DNA of 46,521 bases from DASPFV01 sp035620975. GTDB lineage: Bacteria > Acidobacteriota > Vicinamibacteria > Vicinamibacterales > 2-12-FULL-66-21. The first letter of the stretch is position 1, and each line of letters begins with the position of its first letter. Made by a program: the position numbers and the translations under genes. The stretch covers positions 1 to 46,521 of the forward strand of contig DASPFV010000336.1 of NCBI GenBank assembly GCA_035620975.1, read 5' to 3'. The notes beneath the pieces were generated by a model. The model had not been told where the DNA came from. It did no database searches and worked only from the letters and a program-made list of their open reading frames with translations. Positions 16,186-24,791 of this stretch are shown here, one piece after another.

Positions 16186-16947
16186 TCACGCTCCCCGCCG
16201 CAGCGCAGGCGTGACGTCCCGCAGCGCGGCTTCGATGGCCGGGTAGATCTCGCGGACCGCGTACGCGTAGTCCTCGGGCGTATCGATTTCGGTCCAGGGC
16301 AGGCCGCGCGTGCCGAGCGCGTACAGGGGTTCCTCGCGTGCGAAATCGGCGAACGCCCGGGGCGCCCAGTCGCGCAACCGGCCCGCGCTCACGATCCGAT
16401 CCAGGACCCCGACGAGACGAGTCGCGCCGCGCGCGCCGAACCTGACGATCCCGACGTTCTCTCCATCGGTCTGCTCCGCCGTCAGATCCTTGCGGATGTC
16501 GACGACGCAGCCGCGACGGATGCACACCTTCATCTCCTCGTCGCCGAATTCCGGATCGCCCGGCCGGGGATGCGAGACCAGCAGCGCATTCTCGTGGCGG
16601 GCGGTCAGGAGGTCTACCAGCATCGAGGGATGGAACAGCACATCGCAGTTCAGCACGACGAAGCCGCCTGCGAGCAGCCGTCGCGCGAGCCAGAGCGAGT
16701 AGAGGCTGTTGGTTTCCGCGAATCGCGCGTTCTCGACGAACTGGACACCGGGACCGGAGGCGCGCCGGACCCGGTCCGCCTCGAACCCGACGACGATGGC
16801 GACGTCGCGGATGCCGCACCCCCGCAAGGCGCGCAGCTGCAGCTCGAGCAGCGGTGTGCCGCCGAAAGGGGCCAGACACTTCGGGCGGACGATCCGGCTG
16901 CCATTCAGCCGGGTTCCTGCGCCTGCAGCGAGAATCACACCGATCAC
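16186..16947 (-). CDS. sugar-phosphate/choline-phosphate nucleotidyltransferase family protein
   Basis: 253 residues from GTG at 16947, with GAGGAG five bases upstream. VIGVILAAGAGTRL and RPKCLAPFGGTPLLE form the NTP-binding loop and Lys site of the nucleotidyltransferase fold. VVLNCDVLFHPSML carries the metal-binding Asp, and EIDTPEDYAYA the second Asp. The layout (ETNSLYSLWLAR, EEMKVCIRRGCVVDIRKDL) resembles LicC-type phosphocholine cytidylyltransferases and related enzymes that activate small head groups. It probably makes an activated sugar or substituent for the polymer. The fold is sure; the substrate is not. Confidence 0.82.
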   Translation of the reverse strand: MIGVILAAGAGTRLNGSRIVRPKCLAPFGGTPLLELQLRALRGCGIRDVAIVVGFEADRVRRASGPGVQFVENARFAETNSLYSLWLARRLLAGGFVVLNCDVLFHPSMLVDLLTARHENALLVSHPRPGDPEFGDEEMKVCIRRGCVVDIRKDLTAEQTDGENVGIVRFGARGATRLVGVLDRIVSAGRLRDWAPRAFADFAREEPLYALGTRGLPWTEIDTPEDYAYAVREIYPAIEAALRDVTPALRRGA

Positions 16948-16964
16948 GGTTCTCCTCTCCGAGT

Positions 16965-18533
16965 TCAGGCAGCCTCGAGATCGAGCGCCGGCCGGCCAGC
17001 CAGGCTGCGCAGCTTGCCGACGTAGCGATGCCGATCGCGGCGGCCGATAGCAATGCCGAGAAACAGCGCGAGATAGATACCCCCGGCGACCGCCCCGAGG
17101 CCGAGCGCCGTCAGGAGCGACGTGGCGTCGTGGCGGACGAGAGCCAGGCCGGCGAGCACGATCAGGCCCGGCCACAGCGCAGGCCAGATCGCCAGGGCCG
17201 CGTACCGCCAGATGGAGATCCCCACGCGCCGGCACGCGACGGGCACGGTCACGGTGACCGCCCGGACCGTGGCAGGCACGGCCGTGGCCAGAGCCACGCC
17301 CGGCAGGCCGAAGCGCCGTATCAGCAGGATACTCAAGCCGACGTTCACCGCCGCGGCGATGAGGTTCGAGATGGCGAGCAGCCGATGGTGTCCGGCGCCC
17401 TGCAGCACCGTGCCCGACGTCCACGCCGTGACGCGGAGGATGACCACGACAGCCAGGATTTCCACCAGCCTCGCCGACGCGACGAAGTCGGGCCCCGTCC
17501 ACCCGACCACCACCGGCTCGGCCAGCAGCGCGAGCGCGCCCGCCACCGGCAGGACCGTCGCGAGGGAGAGCCGGGTGCCCTGCACGAGGAGCTCCCGCAG
17601 CCGGTCCTCGCGCTGGGCACTGTCGCAGTCCACCACGATCGGGAAGAGGACCTCGTTGAGCTGATTGGCCAGCCGCATCACGACGTCGGTCAACCGCTGG
17701 GCGACGGTCCACACCGCTACGGCGCCGGTGGAGAGCACGGCGGCGATCACGATGGGGTCGCTGGCGTAGTTGGTCTTGTTCGCCAGGTCCTGCATCAGCA
17801 CGTAGAGGCTGAACTCCGTGACTTCCCGGAGACGCGCGAAGCGGAACAGCGATGGCCTGATGCGGAGCAGCGGGAAGACGCGGTAGGCGTTGCGGCGGTA
17901 CAGCGCGTAACCGACGAGCCGAGTCGCGGTCGTTGCCGCGATGAGCTGCACGAGCGTGCCGCCGGCAAGGAGCACCCCCACGTTGACCGCGGTCACGGCG
18001 AGAGCGACCCCGAATCCCACGGCGCTGTTGAGGAACATGCGCTGGAAGCCGTTGACGATCGCCCCGAACACCGCGAAGGGGAGGCCGACCGCGTACTGCG
18101 AGGCGACGAGCAGCAGCACCAGGCCCCCGGTGCGCGCCATCCGCGCCTCGAGCTCGAACAGCGCTCCCAGGTGCCACGCAATCACGGCCACGGCCAGAAA
18201 GGCCAGGGCGCCGACGGCCAGGAACACCAGGACCAGCGTGCTGGCGATCTCGTTGATGGCGGCAGCGTCCTTTCGCGCCCGGTAGTGCGCGACGAAGCGG
18301 TCCATGGCGCCGCCGTACCCGAGCTGGAGCACGGGGAAATACACGACGATCGACGCAGCCAGCATCCAGAGCCCGTAGTCCTCGGCGCCGAGGAACCGGA
18401 TGTTGAAGGGCAGCATCACCATGCCCAGCAACAGCTCGGTCGTCAGCGTCAGGTACCGGCCGCCGACGTTCAGCGCGACTGTCCGGGTCTGATGCGGCTC
18501 GTGCCACGCCACCGCCGCGGGGGATGCGCTCAT
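16965..18533 (-). CDS. Wzx-type oligosaccharide flippase (MOP superfamily)
   Basis: 522 residues from ATG at 18533, which overlaps the stop of the sugar transferase gene (ATGA). After a short polar N terminus (TRTVALNVGGRYLTLTTELLLGMVMLPFNIRFLG, the first MOP helix and the usual entry motif of polysaccharide transporters) there are about 12-14 hydrophobic segments. It ends in a basic cytoplasmic tail (GRRDRHRYVGKLRSL). These proteins move polyprenyl-diphosphate-linked repeat units across the inner membrane. Its place directly after the initiating sugar transferase and in an operon with a Wzy-like protein supports a Wzx/Wzy pathway. Confidence 0.88.
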   Translation of the reverse strand: MSASPAAVAWHEPHQTRTVALNVGGRYLTLTTELLLGMVMLPFNIRFLGAEDYGLWMLAASIVVYFPVLQLGYGGAMDRFVAHYRARKDAAAINEIASTLVLVFLAVGALAFLAVAVIAWHLGALFELEARMARTGGLVLLLVASQYAVGLPFAVFGAIVNGFQRMFLNSAVGFGVALAVTAVNVGVLLAGGTLVQLIAATTATRLVGYALYRRNAYRVFPLLRIRPSLFRFARLREVTEFSLYVLMQDLANKTNYASDPIVIAAVLSTGAVAVWTVAQRLTDVVMRLANQLNEVLFPIVVDCDSAQREDRLRELLVQGTRLSLATVLPVAGALALLAEPVVVGWTGPDFVASARLVEILAVVVILRVTAWTSGTVLQGAGHHRLLAISNLIAAAVNVGLSILLIRRFGLPGVALATAVPATVRAVTVTVPVACRRVGISIWRYAALAIWPALWPGLIVLAGLALVRHDATSLLTALGLGAVAGGIYLALFLGIAIGRRDRHRYVGKLRSLAGRPALDLEAA

Positions 18534-19903
18534 CGCGCTCCTTTCGCGAAGAGCACCACCTTGACGGTGTCGAACAGGATGGTCAGATCGAACGGCAGCG
18601 ACATGTGCTTGACGTAGTAGAGGTCGTAGCGCAGCTTCTCCAGGGCATCCTCGAGCGATGCGCCATAGCGGTACTTGACCTGGGCCCAGCCGGTGATCCC
18701 GGGCTTGACCGCGTGGCGCTGGTCGTAGAACGGGAACTGCGCCGCCAGCTGCCCGACGAAATAGGGGCGCTCCGGCCGCGGGCCGACGAAGCTCATGTCG
18801 CCGCGGAGCACGTTCCACAGCTGCGGCAGCTCGTCGAGCCGTGTCCGGCGGATGAAGCGCCCGATGCGCGTCACGCGATCGTCGCCGGCGCTGGCCCAGA
18901 CGGGCGTACCCTGTTCGGCATCCGGGCGCATCGAGCGGAATTTGTAGAGCGTGAACACGCGCCCGTTCTCGCCCACGCGATCCTGCCGGTAGAGCACGGG
19001 AACCCCCGACTCGAGCCGGACGGCCAGCGCCGTGATCACCATCAGCGGCAGCGACAGCACCAGCGCCGTCAGGGCCAGCAGCAGATCAAAGGCCCGCTTC
19101 GCCTGGCGGGTCAGGCGCGACACGCGGAAGCCATCCGAGAAGATCAGCCAGCTGGGCCGGAGGTCCTCGACGAGCAGCCTGCCGCTCAGCCGCTCGTAGA
19201 CGGTCCCCACGTCCTCCACGCGCACGCCCTGCAGCTTGGCCTGCAGCAGCTCGCGGACCGGAAGGCGGCCGCGGCGGTCCGCCAGGCCGACGAAGATCCG
19301 ATCGATCCCGCGTGTCGTGACGAGCCGCTCGATGTCGTCGGGCGTGCCGACGATGCCGGGGTTGACCAGCCGCGTGCCCACCTTCTTCGGGTCGTCGCCG
19401 ATGAAGCCCACGACCTCGTACGGGAAGTCCTGCTGCGCCAGGATGAGGCGGGCCACGGTCTGCGCGGTCGGGTCCGTGCCGACGATGAGCACGCGCTCGC
19501 CGAACGGCTGCAGCCGCGCCAGCCGGTTGAACGCGAGGCGCCAGACGAGCACGCCGGTCAGGAAGATTGCCGCGGCCGGCAGAAACGCGCCGTCGGCGAC
19601 GGCCAGCCCGGGCAGCGCCACGTACAGCAGCGCGATCAGGATCAGGGCGGTGCCGATCGCCTGGAGCAGCCGGATCACCACTTCCCGGCTCGTGCGGACG
19701 ACCGTGAGGTCGTAGAGGTCGTTGTAGTACAGGCAGAGCAGGCACAGCGCCGTGACGACGGCGCCTTTCCACGTCGCGCTCAGCAGCTCGTCACCCGGGA
19801 GGTAGCGGTGGGCGACGAGGGTCATCGAGCCGAAGATCACCAGCAACTCGCCGGTGAAGACGGTCAGATGACGCCGCGAGACGTAACGGTTGAACACCCG
19901 CAT
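18530..19903 (-). CDS. polyprenyl-phosphate sugar-1-phosphate transferase, XrtA-system type
   Basis: 457 residues, ATG at 19903 six bases after the kinase stop. The N-terminal half has four hydrophobic helices and a CoA-binding-like Rossmann region (ERVLIVGTDPTAQTVARLI). The C-terminal catalytic domain (about residues 260-457) begins with the re-entrant helix KRAFDLLLALTALVLSLPLMV. It then has LYRQDRVGENGRVFTLYKFRSMRPDAE, LDELPQLWNVLRGDMSFVGPRPERP and GITGWAQVKYRYG, the diagnostic blocks of WbaP/PssY-type initiators. The enzyme loads the first sugar phosphate onto undecaprenyl phosphate. The start MRVFNRYVSRRHLTVF and total length fit the subgroup that travels with exosortase loci. Confidence 0.92.
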   Translation of the reverse strand: MRVFNRYVSRRHLTVFTGELLVIFGSMTLVAHRYLPGDELLSATWKGAVVTALCLLCLYYNDLYDLTVVRTSREVVIRLLQAIGTALILIALLYVALPGLAVADGAFLPAAAIFLTGVLVWRLAFNRLARLQPFGERVLIVGTDPTAQTVARLILAQQDFPYEVVGFIGDDPKKVGTRLVNPGIVGTPDDIERLVTTRGIDRIFVGLADRRGRLPVRELLQAKLQGVRVEDVGTVYERLSGRLLVEDLRPSWLIFSDGFRVSRLTRQAKRAFDLLLALTALVLSLPLMVITALAVRLESGVPVLYRQDRVGENGRVFTLYKFRSMRPDAEQGTPVWASAGDDRVTRIGRFIRRTRLDELPQLWNVLRGDMSFVGPRPERPYFVGQLAAQFPFYDQRHAVKPGITGWAQVKYRYGASLEDALEKLRYDLYYVKHMSLPFDLTILFDTVKVVLFAKGAR

Positions 19904-19909
19904 CCAGTC

Positions 19910-20779
19910 CTACTCCCCCGCAACCCGCCCGGCGTACGCGTACTCGTCTGCCGTCTCGTCCACCTCGTTGAGGACGATTCCCATCAGGCGGTCGCGGTCC
20001 ACGCCCGCCAGCGCGCGTTCCACCGCCGGCTTCGGCGTCACGCCGGCCCTCACGACCACGAGCACGCCGTCTGCCAACCGGGCCAGCACGTGCGTGTCAG
20101 CCAGCGCGACGGGCGGCGTGTCGATCACGATCCGGGTGAACCGCCCGCGCAGCGCGGTCAGCGTCCGCTGCATCATCGTCGACGCGAGCAGCTCCGATGA
20201 TCGCGCGGCCGGGAGGCCGGCTGAAAGGAGCGAGATCTGGTGATCCGGCACATTGACGAGCGCCTCGTCGAGCGTGGCGGCGCCCACGAGCACGTCGACG
20301 AGACCGGGCTCGGACCGCACGCCGAACTGCGCGGCCAGCGTGGGCCGGCGCAGGTCGGCCTCGACGAGCACGACCCGCTGCTGGAACTCCTGGGCCATCG
20401 TGAGGGCCAGGTTCGCGCTCGTGGTCGTCTTGCCGTCGCCGATCCGGGGGCTCGTGACCAGCAGGATCTGCGTGCGCCGACCCTGCTCGTGGCTCTCGAT
20501 GCGCGTCCGGAGCAGGCGGTACTGCTCGGCCGCCAGCGACCCTGGGGCCGTCACTGCCACGAAGAGCGGATCCATCCCGAGGTCGCCGTCGGCAGGCTGC
20601 GAGGGCATGGCGACGGGATCGGCCAGTGCGAACGCGTCCGCGTCGGGAGGCGCGGCGGTGGCCGGCGGATCCAGCGGCTCGGGCTCCTGCGGCTGCGCAG
20701 GCGGCCGCGTTTCGGGCAGGGTCCAGCTCAGGCGGCCCTCCCGCTCGGCTTTCTCCACGGCTCGGTGCAGTCGCGTCAT
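19910..20779 (-). CDS. BY-kinase-like exopolysaccharide tyrosine autokinase/ATPase
   Basis: 289 residues, ATG at 20779 with GAGGA seven bases upstream. Residues 1-75 are Pro/Ala-rich and disordered. The P-loop domain follows with LAAEQYRLLRTRI, Walker A SPRIGDGKTT (110-119), Walker A' VVLVEADLRRP (136-146) and Walker B IVIDTPP. In Walker A' the usual first Asp is replaced by Glu (EAD). The C terminus DEYAYAGRVAGE has only two Tyr, a poor version of the Tyr cluster that is autophosphorylated in Wzc/CapB. It would work with the separate Wzz-like protein next door to regulate polymer length and export. The family is clear; kinase activity is less certain. Confidence 0.88.
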   Translation of the reverse strand: MTRLHRAVEKAEREGRLSWTLPETRPPAQPQEPEPLDPPATAAPPDADAFALADPVAMPSQPADGDLGMDPLFVAVTAPGSLAAEQYRLLRTRIESHEQGRRTQILLVTSPRIGDGKTTTSANLALTMAQEFQQRVVLVEADLRRPTLAAQFGVRSEPGLVDVLVGAATLDEALVNVPDHQISLLSAGLPAARSSELLASTMMQRTLTALRGRFTRIVIDTPPVALADTHVLARLADGVLVVVRAGVTPKPAVERALAGVDRDRLMGIVLNEVDETADEYAYAGRVAGE

Positions 20780-20832
20780 CGGTCTGTCCTCGTTCGCATA
20801 GGTCGCAAGCTTCGCCTTTTCGTTGAACTCTC

Positions 20833-22308
20833 CTACTGCGCGCTCCGGATACGCGGGATCTCCGCCAGCACCGGCACGTCGAATTCGTCCTGCAAGACGC
20901 GGGCATCGCGGATCGACCAGTCCAGGTACTCGCGGGCGAAGGCGAGCGCCCCGCCGAGCGCCAGGCCGGCGCCGAGGGCCATCAGCAGGAGCCTGAGGCG
21001 GTTCGGGCTTTCCGGACTCCCGGGCAGGTAGGCGGCGTACAACACGCTGAACCGCTCGCCGCCGCGGCTGTGCGCTATCTGCTCCTGCAGGAGCGCTGCC
21101 GCATGCTTGGCCGACAGCTGCTTGTAGTTCTCCCGTTCGAAGTCGAACTCGCGCTGCAGCGACGCCATCTCCTGCTCGACCATGGGCGCGGCCTCGACGC
21201 GCTGCTGGTAGCGGGCGATATCGGCGTGCAGCCGGGCCTCCGTGCGCTGGAGGCTGCGGACGCGGAGCTGCGTCAGGTTGCGTTCGGCCACCAGCTGCTG
21301 ATAGGCGGGATCGGACGAGAGCAGCTCCTCCCGGATGCTCTCGGGCTGCTGCGCCATGGCGGCGAGCTGGGCCCGCGCGCTCTTCAGCTCCTCCTCGAGG
21401 TACTGGATCTCGGGGTGCTTCTCCGTGTACTTCGCGCGTGCCAGCGCGAGCTCCCGCTGCAGCGCGGCGACGCGCTGCTGCGGCGACGACGGCGCGCTCC
21501 CGGCGGCGCCCGGCACGCTGTAGATCCCCTGCCTCATGCTCTGCATCTGTCGCTCGATGAGGCCGAGCCGATCCTGCTCGGAACGCAGGCTGGTGCTCGT
21601 GGACTCCAGCTGCTGCCGCAGCCCGGTGAGCGTCTGCAGGTTTGCCGTGGTCTGCTCGGGCAGCTTGCCCATGTGGATCTCTTTCGCGGTCCGGAGCCGG
21701 GTTTCGAGGGTCGAGATGCGATCCTGGCTCGCCCGCAGCTGCCGCGCCAGGAATTCGGCGGTGCCCTCCGCCTGCTTCTCGCGGCTGCGCGAGTGCTCGT
21801 CGACGAAGACCTGCGCCAGCCGGTTCGCGATCCGGTGCGTGCGCTGCGGGGTCCGGTCGCGGTACACGATGTCGAAGGCGTTCAGCTCCGCGTTGCCCTC
21901 GGTGCGGGCGATCGGCCGCGGAATCTCGACGCTGATGCGCCCGAGCATGCTCTGGGTAATGTCCTCGATCGGTCCTTCGGCCGTGAGCCCTTCCTCCCGC
22001 GCGACGCGCTCGAGCACCGCCGGACTGCGCAGCTGTTGCGAGAGCGCGCGCAGCCGCTCCGTCTGATCGAGCCCGGCGCGCGCCGGCACGAGCTCGGGCG
22101 CGACAGCCGGAGCCTGGACGGCGATGGTCGCGTTCGTGCGGTAGGTGGGCGGGAGGAAGAGCGCCAGTGCCGCGCCGACCAGCAGACATACCGCGAACGG
22201 CACGATGAACCAGAGGCGGCGGCGCTTGAGAATGCCGAGGTACTCGACCGGATGGAGACGTCGTTCGCTCATGACAGGTCCCTGTCGCGGAAAAGGCGTC
22301 ACGCTCAT
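20833..22308 (-). CDS. Wzz-type polysaccharide chain-length determinant (GNVR)
   Basis: 491 residues from ATG at 22308, which overlaps the export-protein stop (ATGA); an internal ATG at 22272 (MSERRLHP) is an equally good family start. TM1 is WFIVPFAVCLLVGAALALFLP and TM2 is near residues 448-470 (LLLMALGAGLALGGALAFA). Between them is a long periplasmic helical region of about 390 residues with heptad character (QRVAALQRELALARAKYTEK, HPEIQYLEEELKSARAQ). The C-terminal DVPVLAEIPRI is the Wzz/kinase-facing motif. It lacks a fused kinase; the ATPase is the next gene. It is expected to form the inner-membrane oligomer that sets chain length and couples to the Wza-type exporter. Confidence 0.9.
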   Translation of the reverse strand: MSVTPFPRQGPVMSERRLHPVEYLGILKRRRLWFIVPFAVCLLVGAALALFLPPTYRTNATIAVQAPAVAPELVPARAGLDQTERLRALSQQLRSPAVLERVAREEGLTAEGPIEDITQSMLGRISVEIPRPIARTEGNAELNAFDIVYRDRTPQRTHRIANRLAQVFVDEHSRSREKQAEGTAEFLARQLRASQDRISTLETRLRTAKEIHMGKLPEQTTANLQTLTGLRQQLESTSTSLRSEQDRLGLIERQMQSMRQGIYSVPGAAGSAPSSPQQRVAALQRELALARAKYTEKHPEIQYLEEELKSARAQLAAMAQQPESIREELLSSDPAYQQLVAERNLTQLRVRSLQRTEARLHADIARYQQRVEAAPMVEQEMASLQREFDFERENYKQLSAKHAAALLQEQIAHSRGGERFSVLYAAYLPGSPESPNRLRLLLMALGAGLALGGALAFAREYLDWSIRDARVLQDEFDVPVLAEIPRIRSAQ

Positions 22309-22925
22309 GGAACGATGACCGTGTCGCCCGGTTGCAGGAACACCGGACGGCCGGGCCCCTCGACCGCGTCCTTGTAGTTGAACTGGATCGTCTGGACGGT
22401 GCCGTTGCCGGTCCGCCGGAGGATCCGGATCTTCTTGGGGTTGGCGAAGTCCTTGAACCCGCCCGCGACCGCCAGCGCCTGCAGCACCGTGATCGGCTCG
22501 CCCATCGGCTGCGCGCCGGGCGAGTTGACCTCGCCCATCACGTAGACCATCGGCGGCATCGCCTCGGCGACGATGACCGTGACGACGGGTGCCGTGACGT
22601 ACTCGCGCAGCCGTTCGGTGAGCTGCTGCGCCAGCTCGCGTGGCGTCGCGCCCGCGGCCGGCACGTCGCCGACCAGGGGAAGCGTGATCTTGCCGTCGGG
22701 CCGGATCTGCAGCGACTGCGACAACTGCGGATCCTTGTAGACCTCGATGCGGAGCTTGTCCCCCGGGACGAGCCGGTAGTCGACAGCGTCCGCCGGCCCC
22801 CGGACCGACGTGGTGCGGGATGCCGGGGGCGACCCGTTGTCGGCTCCGGCGGAGCTCCCCTGCGCCGCCGCCGGAGCCGCGGTCGCGAGGGCGAGGGCGC
22901 ACGACACGAGGATTGCACTCTTCAT
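22305..22925 (-). CDS. polysaccharide export protein, Wza/XrtA-system type
   Basis: 206 residues, ATG at 22925 with AAGGAG five bases upstream. Residues 1-22 are a signal peptide ending AAPAAAQ. There is no lipobox, unlike classical Wza lipoproteins. The Poly_export domain (DYRLVPGDKLRIEVYKDPQLSQ, RPDGKITLPLVGDVPAAGAT) is followed by an SLBB domain (VYVMGEVNSPGAQPMGEPIT, VLQALAVAGGF). The C terminus ends FLQPGDTVIVP. At this length it lacks the C-terminal amphipathic helix that makes the outer-membrane barrel in E. coli Wza, so it may rely on another pore protein. It lies in the periplasm/outer membrane and works with the Wzz-like protein encoded next. Confidence 0.9.
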   Translation of the reverse strand: MKSAILVSCALALATAAPAAAQGSSAGADNGSPPASRTTSVRGPADAVDYRLVPGDKLRIEVYKDPQLSQSLQIRPDGKITLPLVGDVPAAGATPRELAQQLTERLREYVTAPVVTVIVAEAMPPMVYVMGEVNSPGAQPMGEPITVLQALAVAGGFKDFANPKKIRILRRTGNGTVQTIQFNYKDAVEGPGRPVFLQPGDTVIVP

Positions 22926-22940
22926 GACAGCTCCTTCACC

Positions 22941-23408
22941 TCACTGGGAATGGGACGCGCTGCCGCGTTGCCGCCCCGGGTGGACCGTGCGGCTCTCGGC
23001 GGCGCGCCTCAACGAATCGACATCGGCTCCATGGGTCGGACAGCACGCCGCGCCCACCGAGATCGCCGTCGGCGTGGTGAACTCGTACTGCTCGAACCGC
23101 GTGACCAGCCGCTCGACCACGCCCATCGAGTGTTCGAGGTCGGCATCCAGCAGAACGACCGACAGGCGGCCGTCCGGCGTGTGGGACAGCAGATCCGTCT
23201 CGCGCACTTCCCGACTGATCACCCGCGCGATCTCCCGCGCGACCTGGAGCCGCTCGAGGTGGGCCGCGCGCGGCGTCGCGTGAATCGCGAGCAGCGTGAG
23301 GAAGTTCTGCGACCGCATGGCGCGCTTCAGCTCGTTCTGGAGCATGAAATCGAACGCTTGGGGAGTCAGCACGCGCGAGTCCTCGTCCAGGAATGGATCG
23401 GTAGCCAT
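22941..23408 (-). CDS. degenerate GGDEF-domain protein
   Basis: 155 residues from ATG at 23408, overlapping the preceding stop (TGATG). The sequence follows the GGDEF fold: LTPQAFDFMLQNELKRAMRS, ISREVRETDLLSHTPDGRLSV, then VVLLDADLEHSMGVVERLV and TAISVGAACCPTHG. The catalytic GG(D/E)EF is replaced by PDGRL, so synthesis of c-di-GMP is unlikely. There is no sensor or EAL domain. Position in a cluster whose transcription is under sigma-54 activators suggests a regulatory, perhaps nucleotide-binding or scaffold, role. The fold call is moderate; function is unknown. Confidence 0.65.
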   Translation of the reverse strand: MATDPFLDEDSRVLTPQAFDFMLQNELKRAMRSQNFLTLLAIHATPRAAHLERLQVAREIARVISREVRETDLLSHTPDGRLSVVLLDADLEHSMGVVERLVTRFEQYEFTTPTAISVGAACCPTHGADVDSLRRAAESRTVHPGRQRGSASHSQ

Positions 23409-24544
23409 CACGAGGCTCTGTCCAGCTCCGCTTCCTTGATCTTGTAGAGCAGGGCCTTGTAGCTGATCCCGAGCAGCTCCGCGGCTTCCCGCCGGTTCCA
23501 GCGCGTGTGCTGCAGCGTGCGGAAGATCAGCTCCCGCTCGGCCTCCCGCGCAGCCTGGCGCGCGATCTCCTTCAGCGATCCAATCGGCGGCATGGGCACT
23601 GCCGGCGCGGCGGGCGCGGACGACGCCGCCGGCGCCGCCGCCGCGTTGGGGCCGCCCGTCCGCTCGGGCCGGGCGGGCTCGCCGGCGCTGAGCGCCGGGA
23701 TCGGCCCCGGCACGCGACGCCGGCCGGCGAGGGCCTCGGCCAGTTCGCGGCGCACCGGCTCATCGCTGCCCAGGATCACCATCCGCTTCATCAGGTTCTC
23801 GAGCTCGCGGACGTTCCCGGGCCAGTCGTACTCGTGCAGGAGTCGAACCGTTTCGGCATCCGGGACGGGGGCCGGACGGTTGTACTGCTCGCTGTACTGC
23901 TTCAGGAAGAAGTCGGTCAGCGCAGGAATCTCGTCGCGGCGCTGGCGCAGCGGCGGCATCGTGATGCACACCACGTTGAGCCGGAAGAAGAGATCCTCGC
24001 GGAACTGGGCATCCGCGACCGCCTGTTCGAGGTCGCGGTTGGTGGCCGCGAGCACGCGGACGTCCACACGGACATCCTCGCGGCTGCCGAGGCGGGCGAA
24101 CTCGCCGTCCTGCAGGACCTGCAGCAGCTTGGACTGGAGCGGGGGGTGGATCTCTCCGATTTCGTCCAGGAACATCGTGCCGTGGTTCGCGAACTCGAAC
24201 TTGCCGGGCTTGTTCTGAATGGCCCCGGTGAACGCGCCCCGCTCGAACCCGAAGAGCTCGGACTCGAGGAGTTCCGACGGCAGCGCCGCGCAGTTCACCT
24301 TCATGAAGGTCCGCTCCCGGCGCGGCGAGGCCCCGTGAATGGCCCGCGCCACCAGCTCCTTCCCCGTGCCGCTCTCGCCACGGATGAGCACGGTGACATC
24401 GGTGTCCGCGACGCGATTGATGAGGTCGTGCACCTCGCGCATCTTCTCGGTCCTCCCGAACAGCGTGCGAGCCGTCCCCCGCGGTGAGGGACGCCGTTCG
24501 GTGATCGGTTCAGGGGCGCGCAGCGCCGCATCGTGTTGCGTCAT
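23408..24544 (-). CDS. sigma-54-dependent transcriptional activator without receiver domain
   Basis: 378 residues from ATG at 24544. The frame extends upstream, but the candidate sigma-54 promoter at 24634-24648 would put any start further upstream outside the transcript. The AAA+ domain has Walker A GESGTGKE (57-64), the sigma-54 contact loop GAFTGA (103-108) and Walker B MFLDEIGE. YDWPGNVRELENLMKRMVIL follows. A Pro/Ala-rich linker leads to a Fis-type helix-turn-helix (WNRREAAELLGISYKALLYK). It lacks an N-terminal regulatory domain, so control may be by expression or partner proteins. It probably drives the polysaccharide operon, and perhaps itself, through sigma-54. Confidence 0.92.
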   Translation of the reverse strand: MTQHDAALRAPEPITERRPSPRGTARTLFGRTEKMREVHDLINRVADTDVTVLIRGESGTGKELVARAIHGASPRRERTFMKVNCAALPSELLESELFGFERGAFTGAIQNKPGKFEFANHGTMFLDEIGEIHPPLQSKLLQVLQDGEFARLGSREDVRVDVRVLAATNRDLEQAVADAQFREDLFFRLNVVCITMPPLRQRRDEIPALTDFFLKQYSEQYNRPAPVPDAETVRLLHEYDWPGNVRELENLMKRMVILGSDEPVRRELAEALAGRRRVPGPIPALSAGEPARPERTGGPNAAAAPAASSAPAAPAVPMPPIGSLKEIARQAAREAERELIFRTLQHTRWNRREAAELLGISYKALLYKIKEAELDRAS

Positions 24545-24633
24545 GGGCCTTGTGTCCGGCGCACTGAGCGCGGTCGGCGATGGACACGCCGCCGCGGTCG
24601 ATTCGCAAACGAGGCGAATCGGGGGCTGGGTGA

Positions 24634-24648
24634 GCAATGTAAGTGCCA
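24634..24648 (-). promoter_or_regulatory. sigma-54 (-24/-12) promoter of the polysaccharide operon
   Basis: On the - strand TGGCACTTACATTGC is a complete match to TGGCAC-N5-TTGC, with GG and GC ten bases apart. The transcript should start near 24622 and give a leader of about 80 bases before the ATG at 24544. An AT-richer stretch with dyads lies just upstream (AAACGTTT at about 24656-24663; GTTTC and GAAAC flanking it), a possible activator or IHF site. Confidence 0.72.
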
Positions 24649-24791
24649 CCAGAGAAAACGTTTCGTTTAGTTGTGGAAACTCCCGGACGAGAGCGCCCGC
24701 GCGCGCGTGGAGGTCGCGCCGGCGCCGGCCGAGTGGTAGCGGCCTGCTCAGGATTGGTAATCGGGAGGCGGAACGGTCGAGGTCTGCGGGA

